A stretch of DNA of 64,000 nt from an uncultured Opitutia bacterium. Lineage in GTDB: Bacteria; Verrucomicrobiota; Verrucomicrobiia; Opitutales; UBA953. The stretch spans positions 62,001-126,000 of the forward strand of contig CAMFKE010000008.1 in the NCBI GenBank assembly GCA_945957395.1, written 5' to 3'. The notes under the pieces were generated by a model, which was not told the DNA's origin, did no database searches, and saw only the letters and a program-made list of their open reading frames with translations. The position numbers and the translations under genes were made by a program. Positions within the stretch are counted from its first letter, which is position 1, and every line of letters starts with the position of its first letter. This document shows positions 34,414-41,554 of the stretch, piece by piece.

Positions 34414-37400
34414 TCACTCGCGGCGAGCGGCCAGCGCGCGCAGGGCGCCGGCGCGGCCGAAGTGCAGGAACACGGTGGGAGTGAGAGCGATGTCGAGCAG
34501 CGTGGATGACACGAGGCCTCCGACGATCACCACGGCGACCGGGTGCAGCAGTTCCTTGCCCGGCTCGCCGGCGGCGAGGAGCAGGGGCGTGAGCGCGATG
34601 CCGGCGGACAACGCGGTCATGAGCACGGGCGCGAGTCGCTCCTGCGAGCCGCGTATGACCATGGCCCGGCTGAACGGTTCGTTTTCGTGGCGCATGAGGT
34701 GCAGGTAGTGGTCGATCATCATGATCGTGTTGCGCGCGCCGATACCGGCGACGGCGACGAACCCGATGAGCGTGGCCACGGAGATGTCCCCGAGCAGCCA
34801 CCAGGCCGCGACGAGTCCGCCCAGCAGGGCGAGCGGGATGTTCACCAGCACCTGCGCGGCGAGCGAGAGGCTGCCGAAGTGCGTGTAGAGCAGCGCGGCG
34901 GCGAGCAGCAGCGCTGCTGCCGCGGCGACGGCCATGGTGCGCCCTGCGGCCACGCGCGATTCGTATTCACCTTCCACCGACACGCGCACGCCTTCCGGCG
35001 CCGGCGTTTCGGCCACGAGGGCCTTCACGCGTTCGGCGACGGCGGAGAGGTCGGCGCCGGAGACATTGGCGGAGAGGATGACGCGGCGTTCGCCGTTCTC
35101 GCGGTTGATCTGCGGCGGGCCGTACTCCTCGCGCACCTCGGCGAGGTCGCCGAGCCTGTATGCGCGCCCATCGGGCGCATCCACCGGCAGCTCGCGTATC
35201 GCTTCGGGCGCGAGGCGGTGATTCTCGGGCACCTGCACGACCACGGGCCTCACGAGCGGCCCGTCCCGCCACTCGGTGACGGTGGCGCCGCCGAGCATGT
35301 CGGCGGCCAACCGGGCGAGAGCGCCGGGCGCGACGCCTGCGGCGGCGCACCTGTCGCGGTCCGGGATGACGCGCAACTGGGGCACGGACGGCAGGCGCTC
35401 GACGGACACATCGGTGGCGCCGGGGATTGCGCGCACCTTGGCGGCCAGAGCGTCGGCGTGGCGCAGAGCCTTGTCGGTGTCCTGTGCGTAGAGCTTCACG
35501 GCGATCTGGGCGGAGACGCCGGAGATCATGTGGCTGATGCGGTGGGCGAGGGGCTGGCCGACATTCATGGCGGTGCCCGGGATGGTGTTCAGCCTCGCGC
35601 GCACCTCGGCGATGACCTCCTTGCGCGGGCGGCCGCCCTCGTTGAACTCGATGTCATATTCCACGACATTGGCGCCCATGACATGGTCGGAGTTCTCGGC
35701 GCGGCCGACGCGCTGGCCGACCGAGCGGATCTCGGGGATGTCCAGCAGCATGCGCGAGCCGGAGGCGCCCACCTCGGTGGCGCGCTCGAGCGAGGTGCCG
35801 GGGGCGTTCACGAGGGACACCAGCAGCGACCCTTCGTTGAACGCGGGCAGGAAGTTTTTGCCCAGCAGAGGCCAGAGCGAGAACGCGGACGCGGTCATGA
35901 GGAGCGCCGCGAGGCAGGCCAGCCACGGGTGGCGCAGCGCGGGCCCGAGCAGCAGCTTCGCGTTCGCCGCCTTCAGGGCGCGCAGCACGAGGCTGTCTTT
36001 CTCCGCCTTGAGCGCGGCGGCGGGCAGCAGGAGCGAGGCGAGCGCGGGCACCACGGTGAGCGACACGACGAACGAGGCGAGCATGGCCACGATGGTCGCC
36101 GTCGCCACGGGCGCGAACAGTCGGCCTTCGATGCCCGGCAACGCGTAGAGCGGAGCGAACGCGAGGGCGATGAGCAGCGTGGCGTAGAGGATGCCGGAGC
36201 GCACCTCGACGGACGCGGAGGCGACGACTTCGCGCACTTCATTGGCGGGCAGTCGAGCGGTGTGAGGTGTGAGGTTCGAGGTGGCGTCAGTGGGTTGGTT
36301 TTCGGCGTCACTCCCTTTCACCTTCCACCTATCACCTGCCACCTGCTTCCGCGCCGCCGCTTCGCGCAGCCGGCGGAAAACATTCTCCACATCCACCACG
36401 GCGTCGTCCACCACGAGGCCCACGGCCACGGCGAGACCGCCGAGCGTCATGGCGTTCACCGAGAAGCCGAAGGCGGCGAAGGTGAGAGCGGAGGCGGCGA
36501 GCGAGAGCGGGATGGCGGTGAGCGTGACGAGTGTGGTGCGGATGTTGGCGAGGAACAGGATGAGCACGGCCGCCACCATGAGCGCGCCGTCGCGCAGCGC
36601 CTCGGTCAGGTTGTGCGCGGCGTGCCCGATGAACTCGGCCTGGCGGAACAGCACGATCGGCGTGGCGCCTTTGGGCAGCGTGGGCGCGAGCGCCTTGAGC
36701 GCCTCCTCGACGCGCGCGGTGAGCGCGGGGGTGTCCACGCGGGGCTGCTTGGTGACGCCGAGGATGACGCCCGGCACGCCGTTCACGAGGGCGTCGCCGC
36801 GCATGGGTGCGGGCGCGAGGCGCACGGTGGCGAACTCGCCGAGCGTCACGCGCCGGTCGCCCGGCAACTTCACCGGAGTGCCGGCGATCTTGGCGGGGTC
36901 GAGCGCAAGTCCGGTCACGCGGATGGCGCGTTCCTTTTCCGGTCCGGCGGCGAAGCCGGCGGAGGCGTTCAGGCCGGCGTCGCGCGCGGCGGCGAGTATG
37001 TCGTCCCAGGTCACGCCGAGGGCTCGCATCCGGTCCGGATCCGGAGCGATCTCAAAGCGCAGCACGCCGCCGCCGATGGGCGAGATCTCGGCCACGCCTT
37101 TGACGGCCAGCAGGGCCGGGCGCACGCGGCGCTCGGCGAGGTCGCGCAGCTCGGAGGCGGAGATGACGCCCGGTTCGGCCTTGAAACCCACGAGGAGGAT
37201 TTCGCCCATGAGCGAGGTCTCGGGCACCATCTCGACGGAGGCGCCGGGCGGGAGTTGGTCGGAGAATCCGGCGAGGCGTTCCTGCACGAGCGTGCGGATG
37301 CGCCGCGAATCCCGGCCGAAGTCGAACTCGGCGATGACGAGCGCGAGACCGGCTTCGGTGCGTGTGCGCAGGCGCTCGAGTCCGGGCACGCCTTGCAGCG

Positions 37401-37614
37401 TGCGTTCCAGCGGCGCGGCCACGGAGGATTCGACTTCCTCCGGGGCGAGGCCGGGGGCGGGGGCGAGGAGCGTGACGGTCGGCCGGGTCAACTCCGGCAG
37501 CACATCCTTGGGCAGGGTGAGCGCGCTGTGCAGGCCGAGCGCGAGCACCGCGAGTGCGGCGACGAGCACGAGCGCGCGGTGGCGCAGGCAGGCGCGGATG
37601 AGGGACTCAAGCAT
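34414..37614 (-). CDS. Heavy-metal efflux RND transporter, inner-membrane pump (CzcA/CusA family)
   Basis: A 1066-residue proton-driven pump of the HME-RND family. The N-terminal TM1 is followed by PKDVLPELTRPTVTLLAPAPG, two large periplasmic loops and about 12 helices in all. TM4 reads GLVVDDAVVDVENVFRRL. The first Asp of the CzcA-type DFG..DGA..VEN pattern is absent, which resembles the VDDAVVDVEN subgroup (HME5-like) whose metal is uncertain. An in-frame insertion of about 29-40 residues (near 424-452) follows TM4. It is encoded by a palindromic AGGTG-rich element and is annotated separately. The start codon overlaps the adaptor stop by 8 nt, indicating translational coupling. It is the last gene of the metal cluster; the terminator-like hairpin lies 24 nt downstream. 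Confidence 0.93.
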   Translation of the reverse strand: MLESLIRACLRHRALVLVAALAVLALGLHSALTLPKDVLPELTRPTVTLLAPAPGLAPEEVESSVAAPLERTLQGVPGLERLRTRTEAGLALVIAEFDFGRDSRRIRTLVQERLAGFSDQLPPGASVEMVPETSLMGEILLVGFKAEPGVISASELRDLAERRVRPALLAVKGVAEISPIGGGVLRFEIAPDPDRMRALGVTWDDILAAARDAGLNASAGFAAGPEKERAIRVTGLALDPAKIAGTPVKLPGDRRVTLGEFATVRLAPAPMRGDALVNGVPGVILGVTKQPRVDTPALTARVEEALKALAPTLPKGATPIVLFRQAEFIGHAAHNLTEALRDGALMVAAVLILFLANIRTTLVTLTAIPLSLAASALTFAAFGFSVNAMTLGGLAVAVGLVVDDAVVDVENVFRRLREAAARKQVAGDRWKVKGSDAENQPTDATSNLTPHTARLPANEVREVVASASVEVRSGILYATLLIALAFAPLYALPGIEGRLFAPVATATIVAMLASFVVSLTVVPALASLLLPAAALKAEKDSLVLRALKAANAKLLLGPALRHPWLACLAALLMTASAFSLWPLLGKNFLPAFNEGSLLVSLVNAPGTSLERATEVGASGSRMLLDIPEIRSVGQRVGRAENSDHVMGANVVEYDIEFNEGGRPRKEVIAEVRARLNTIPGTAMNVGQPLAHRISHMISGVSAQIAVKLYAQDTDKALRHADALAAKVRAIPGATDVSVERLPSVPQLRVIPDRDRCAAAGVAPGALARLAADMLGGATVTEWRDGPLVRPVVVQVPENHRLAPEAIRELPVDAPDGRAYRLGDLAEVREEYGPPQINRENGERRVILSANVSGADLSAVAERVKALVAETPAPEGVRVSVEGEYESRVAAGRTMAVAAAAALLLAAALLYTHFGSLSLAAQVLVNIPLALLGGLVAAWWLLGDISVATLIGFVAVAGIGARNTIMMIDHYLHLMRHENEPFSRAMVIRGSQERLAPVLMTALSAGIALTPLLLAAGEPGKELLHPVAVVIVGGLVSSTLLDIALTPTVFLHFGRAGALRALAARRE
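36259..36345. repeat. In-frame palindromic AGGTG/CACCT element inside the RND pump gene
   Basis: The 87-bp stretch has one arm built of repeated AGGTG-like units on the + strand (36259-36284: GGTGTGAGGTGTGAGGTTCG...) and an opposite arm of CACCT units (36311-36345: TTTCACCTTCCACCTATCAC...). The arms face each other around a 26-bp centre, so the element can fold into a long imperfect hairpin. Its GC content is clearly lower than that of the gene. It keeps the reading frame and encodes a polar peptide (GDRWKVKGSDAENQPTDATS) in a cytoplasmic loop that is short in related pumps. Confidence 0.7.
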
Positions 37615-39037
37615 CGGAAACCTCCTTGTCCTTGCGGCGGCGCAGCGCGGTGAGCGCGAGACCGAGGAGGATGGCTTCGCCGGCGGCGAGGGTGGCGAGG
37701 AAGACGATCCAGGATTCAGGCTTCAGGCTCGGGATTTCAAACGAAGCGGCGGATGCCTTTTCGTCGGCGTGATCGCTGTCCGGTCCGTGCGCATGGGGTG
37801 TGGCGGCGGTGGCGTCGTGCTTGCAGTCGGGCCCGTGCGCATGCGCGCCGCCTTGCTTTTCGAGGCCGGCGAGCGGGTCGAGATCGAGGTCGGCCATGGG
37901 CGCGTCGAGGTCGTCGTCGTGCGCTGCGGGAGCAGGGGCGTCATGCTTGCAGTCCGGGCCGTGGATGTGGCCGGGGGCGGGCGAGCCGCCTGCGCTCCCG
38001 GTGGGCGCTGCGGGTCCCTTGGTGGAGGAAAGCTCTTCGCCATTGGGGCCGTGGGCGTGGCCGTGCGCGGCGTCGAGAGCCGCCTTGAGTGAGGGCGAGG
38101 AGGAGTCGGCGTAGCGCAGGGCGAAGGAGCCCTTGGTCGCGACTTTCTCTCCGGCGGCGACGCCCGAGAGGATGGCGACGAGGTGCTCGTCGCCTTCCCC
38201 CACGACGACGGGTCGCTTCGCGTAAACCCCGGGGGCGCTTTCGACGAAGACGAACAGGTCGCCCTTGTCGCCCTGCACGGCTTCACGCGGCGCGGCCACC
38301 GGCAGTGTGGATTCCGCAAGGATCACGCGCGCCTCGGCGCGGCGGCCGGGGGCGAGGGCGCCGTCGGTGTTGTCCAGGATGAACCGGGCGGTGACGGTGC
38401 CGGCGACGGGGTCGGCGAGAGGGGAGAGCGAGTGAAGGGTGAGCTCGCGCATCGGCGCGCCGGAGGGCGTGAGGCGCGCGCGGGTGAAGCCGGCGCGGAG
38501 TTCTCCGGCCCGGTTCTGCGGTATCCTGATTTCGGCGACGAGGCGTGTGCGGTCGGAAAGGCGCAGCAGGGCGGCGTCCGGCGATACGGGCTCGCCGAGG
38601 CGCGTGAGCACCTCGGTCACCGTGCCATCGGCGAGCGCGGCGACGGGCACGAGCGCGGGTGGTCCTCCGGGTTGGCGCGACTCGATGACGGCGAGCGTGT
38701 CGCCTTTTTTCACCGAGTCGCCTAGCGCGACCTTGAGCTCGACCACGCGTCCGGCGATGCGCGGGGCGGCGGAGGAGTCGCCGCGCGGGTCGGCGACGAT
38801 TGCGCCGAGGGCGAACACGGTGCGGGCGATCCGTGCGGGCGCGACGACGGCGGTCTGCAGGCCGAGGTTGGCGCGCTGGGTTTCGGAGAGCGCGACGCGG
38901 CCGGATGCGTCGGAGCCGCCGGCATCTCCGACGAATTTCGAGACATCGGCGCAGCCGCAGGCGGTGGAGTGCGCATGTTGGGCGTGCGCGGCGAGGGGCG
39001 CGAGCGCGAGGAGGGAGAGCGGGATGATGTGTTTCAT
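37607..39037 (-). CDS. RND efflux periplasmic adaptor with His/Cys-rich metal-binding tail and C-terminal TM helix
   Basis: A 476-residue membrane-fusion protein of the CzcB/CusB type that links the RND pump to the outer-membrane channel. It has a Sec signal peptide (MKHIIPLSLLALAPLAAHA) and a short Cys pair (C27, C29). The barrel-sandwich (lipoyl-like) segment is RIAGRVVELKVALGDSVKKGD, followed by beta-barrel and membrane-proximal domains to about residue 315. From about 322 to 430 it carries an unusual tail with HGHAHGPNG and two copies of HGPDCKHD plus many other His and Asp residues. A hydrophobic helix (WIVFLATLAAGEAILLGLAL) and a basic end (RRRKDKE) close the protein. Typical adaptors lack both the metal-rich tail and a C-terminal anchor. 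The stop overlaps the pump start. Confidence 0.9.
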   Translation of the reverse strand: MKHIIPLSLLALAPLAAHAQHAHSTACGCADVSKFVGDAGGSDASGRVALSETQRANLGLQTAVVAPARIARTVFALGAIVADPRGDSSAAPRIAGRVVELKVALGDSVKKGDTLAVIESRQPGGPPALVPVAALADGTVTEVLTRLGEPVSPDAALLRLSDRTRLVAEIRIPQNRAGELRAGFTRARLTPSGAPMRELTLHSLSPLADPVAGTVTARFILDNTDGALAPGRRAEARVILAESTLPVAAPREAVQGDKGDLFVFVESAPGVYAKRPVVVGEGDEHLVAILSGVAAGEKVATKGSFALRYADSSSPSLKAALDAAHGHAHGPNGEELSSTKGPAAPTGSAGGSPAPGHIHGPDCKHDAPAPAAHDDDLDAPMADLDLDPLAGLEKQGGAHAHGPDCKHDATAATPHAHGPDSDHADEKASAASFEIPSLKPESWIVFLATLAAGEAILLGLALTALRRRKDKEVSDA

Positions 39038-39083
39038 TGTGAGAAGGTCATTGTTGTGGGTGTGATTTTCAGGGTGGGCATAA

Positions 39084-39392
39084 TCAGCGGCGGCCTTGTT
39101 TCTTTTTCGCATCGGAGAATGCCCTGTTTCGGATCTCGGAGAGGTCCTTCCTGGCCTCGTCGAGAGACTTGCGGGCGGATTCGATGGCTGCCTTGTCTCC
39201 CTTTGATTCGGCGTCTCGGAGGGCGTCCCGGGCATCTTTGTATCTTTTTTCTGCAGCGTTGACCTTGGGGTCATCTGAGACGTCGATGGACTTGTATACT
39301 CGGGGGCGCACATTGCGCGCTTGGAGTGAGGGGATGATCGTACCAGAGGCGATCAGGGTGAACAGCAGGGTGATTTGGGTAAACTTGTTCAT
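39084..39392 (-). CDS. Small exported coiled-coil protein of the metal cluster, unknown function
   Basis: 102 residues from the Met at 39392. A hydrophobic signal segment (ITLLFTLIASGTIIPSLQA) is followed by a charged, mostly helical segment (EKRYKDARDALRDAESKGDK, then SARKSLDEARKDLSEIRNRA) that should form a coiled coil or helical hairpin, and a basic tail (KKKQGRR). No family is recognised. It lies between the TolC-like channel gene (89 bp) and the adaptor gene (46 bp) on the same strand, so a periplasmic helper for assembly of the pump is a reasonable but untested idea. Base composition is lower in GC than in the flanking genes. Confidence 0.65.
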   Translation of the reverse strand: MNKFTQITLLFTLIASGTIIPSLQARNVRPRVYKSIDVSDDPKVNAAEKRYKDARDALRDAESKGDKAAIESARKSLDEARKDLSEIRNRAFSDAKKKQGRR

Positions 39393-39480
39393 GTTGGACG
39401 CAGCGCCGCCGTTTCCCCTTTTAGGGGAGGTGGCGCCTAGTTTTTCGTTTTGTGTGGAGGTCTGCGCTTGGGCGCGGACT

Positions 39481-40971
39481 TTATTTGGCGGAGCCGACAA
39501 AGCCGATGCGCGCCTTGAGCGCCGGGTGGGCGGCGGAGGCGGTTTCCCATCGGATGTACGCGAGCGCGGCGTCGCGGCGCAGCGTGAGCAGGCGGGTTTC
39601 GAGCTCGGCCTCCTTCTCGCGGGCGCGCAGGAGTTCGGCGTAGCCGACTTCGCCGCGCGTGCGTGAATCCCGGATACGCTCGGTCAGCGCGCGGGCGGCG
39701 GGGAGCAGTTCCGTGCGAAGCGGGCGCATGAGCGCGCCAAGTCGCGTGTACTCGCCCCAGGCGGTGGCGGACGCACCTTCGGTCCGCAGGTTCTCGGCCG
39801 CCAGCTCGGCTTGCAGGCGCTCGCGACGGGCGCGCGCGGAGCGGATTTCGCCGCGGTTGTCGTCCCAGAGCGGCAGGGGGATGGAGACCTTGACGCCGAC
39901 GAACCCGGCGGGGTTGTTCGAGGAGCCGCCGGTCTCGCGTTCGATTTCGCCGTAGAGGCCGACGCCGATGTCGCCGGTGCGTCGAGCCTCGGCCAGTCGC
40001 ACGGCGGTGTCCGCGCCGTCGGCGAGGATTTTGCCGCGGCGGAAGTCGGGGCAGTCCTCGGCGGCCAGTGCCGGGCGTGCGCCGGGTGTGGCGTCGGGCT
40101 CGGGCAGTTCCCCGGTGATGGCGATGGGCGCGTTGGGGGCGAACCCGAGGCGGGTTTTGAGCCGGTCGAGCGCGGCGGCGCGGGCGGATTCGACGCGGGC
40201 GGATTCCGCCTTGGCGTCGGCGAGCGCGAGTTCGGCGTAGGAGGTGTCGAGCGGGGATTGCGCGCCACCGGCGGCGAGCGCGGCGGCGGATTTCGCGGCC
40301 TCGTCGGCGAGCGCGATGCGTGCGGCGAGCAGGCGCAGCTCGGCGGTGAGGGCGATCGCCTCGACGGCTTCGCTTTTCACGGCGCCGATGAGGTCGCGCT
40401 TCGCGGCGTTCACCTCTTCGCGCGCTGCCGCCACCTCGGAGGCGGCGAGTTCGCGGGCGAGGCGGAGGCGTCCGGTGATGGGGAATCGCTGGGTGATCCC
40501 GGCGGAGAAGCGGTATGCGCCGGAGGCGGTGACGCCCGGGGCGAAGCCCGTTTCGAGTTCGGGGTTGGGCATGAGCCCGGCGCCGTCGAGCCGGCCTTGC
40601 GCCTCGTCCACGATGAAGGCGGCCGCGCGCAGGTCGCGATTGGCCTCCAGCGCGCGGGCGACGGCGGATTCGACGGTGAAGGACAGCGGTGCGGACGGGG
40701 CGGCGGCGCGATCCTTCGCGCAGTCGGGGCATTGGCAGCCTTCGGGGGCGGCCGCCTGGGCGGGCTGCGCCGACGGGACGGGCGTCGCGAAGGCGACCTC
40801 AGGTTTTGCAGTGGCGGGGACGGGCACCGGCTTGGTCCGGCTGGCTGGCGATGCGGATGTGGCGCAAGTGCCGCAGGCGCATGCGTCGGGCTTTGCAGCG
40901 TGAGCCTGAAGCGCCGGATGGATGAGTGTCAGCGCGGCGATAAGGTGGCCGCGCGTAAGGAGTGTGTGCAT
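39481..40971 (-). CDS. TolC/CzcC-family outer-membrane efflux channel with N-terminal Cys clusters
   Basis: A 496-residue outer-membrane efflux protein that would complete the tripartite metal pump. A Sec signal peptide (to about residue 26) is followed by a linker with two CxCxxC clusters (C31-x-C33-x2-C36 and C79-x-C81-x2-C84), which are absent from ordinary TolC proteins. The two OEP repeats then start at about residue 95 (TVESAVARALEANRDLRAAA) with long amphipathic helices, the GAGLMPNPELETGFAPG segment and SIPLPLWDDNRGEIRSARAR. The Cys-rich linker could bind metal in the periplasm or form disulfides. It precedes the small coiled-coil, adaptor and pump genes. Confidence 0.9.
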   Translation of the reverse strand: MHTLLTRGHLIAALTLIHPALQAHAAKPDACACGTCATSASPASRTKPVPVPATAKPEVAFATPVPSAQPAQAAAPEGCQCPDCAKDRAAAPSAPLSFTVESAVARALEANRDLRAAAFIVDEAQGRLDGAGLMPNPELETGFAPGVTASGAYRFSAGITQRFPITGRLRLARELAASEVAAAREEVNAAKRDLIGAVKSEAVEAIALTAELRLLAARIALADEAAKSAAALAAGGAQSPLDTSYAELALADAKAESARVESARAAALDRLKTRLGFAPNAPIAITGELPEPDATPGARPALAAEDCPDFRRGKILADGADTAVRLAEARRTGDIGVGLYGEIERETGGSSNNPAGFVGVKVSIPLPLWDDNRGEIRSARARRERLQAELAAENLRTEGASATAWGEYTRLGALMRPLRTELLPAARALTERIRDSRTRGEVGYAELLRAREKEAELETRLLTLRRDAALAYIRWETASAAHPALKARIGFVGSAK

Positions 40972-41077
40972 GTGAATCTGAAAAAACGGACGGTGATGTC
41001 GGCACGCACGCCCGCCAACGGGTGTGCGTGATGAAGGGCCGGGCGGATTTCACCCGTCGGCGGTCACGGTCGTTTTG

Positions 41078-41506
41078 TCAGATCAACAAGGGGAGGGCGC
41101 CGCGTCCGTGCGTCTCGCGTGGGGGTTGTGACGGCGGCGCTTGGGGGCGATTCGCTTCAAGGCCGATGAGTTCACATTCGATGAAAAGCTGATTCAGGGG
41201 CGCGTAAAAGGCTACGCAGGGCTCCGGTGTCAGGTTTTTCAACGGGGCCTTCTCGCCAATTGCAGCGTCTTCGCTCTCAAACGATTTGCACACCCCCGCT
41301 TTTTTGCCCTCCGGTGTTTTTTCGCATGGCTCCTGACCGGCGGGGCATGAATCTGCCACTCCTTGGTCACAGGAATCACCCATGGCATGGAGGTGGGACG
41401 CTCCGCATGGATGCTCGCACTTCGCCACCGCAGACGGGGCTATGACCATCGTCCAGAACAGGACGAGAGTCATCACTGGCGCGAGCCATGTGTGGATGCG
41501 TTTCAT
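41078..41506 (-). CDS. Cys-rich small exported protein in the metal efflux cluster
   Basis: 142 residues with a signal peptide (HTWLAPVMTLVLFWTMVIAPSAVA, probable cleavage after AVA). The mature part has eight Cys (30, 34, 46, 54, 61, 73, 97, 111), several with neighbouring His or Glu (KCEHPCGASHLHAMGDSC). No known family is recognised. The even Cys number in an exported protein suggests disulfides, while the CxxxC and His residues also suit soft-metal binding. It sits 48 bp after the P-type ATPase stop and 106 bp before the TolC-like gene, all on one strand. Its location supports a role as periplasmic metal scavenger or chaperone. Function is inference only. Confidence 0.68.
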   Translation of the reverse strand: MKRIHTWLAPVMTLVLFWTMVIAPSAVAKCEHPCGASHLHAMGDSCDQGVADSCPAGQEPCEKTPEGKKAGVCKSFESEDAAIGEKAPLKNLTPEPCVAFYAPLNQLFIECELIGLEANRPQAPPSQPPRETHGRGALPLLI

Positions 41507-41554
41507 TAGACTCTGCCTTGGGAATTGATTGCGAATTGTAAGTCAAGCGACGAC

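Noticed and set aside
34543-37653. A 1036-codon + strand open frame antisense to the RND pump, and similar long antisense frames over recQ (26163-28265), the Asp-box gene and ligA
   Set aside because: The composition is typical of the reverse complement of GC-rich genes (Gly/Asp/Glu/Arg/His-rich), and the opposite strand has clear protein families.
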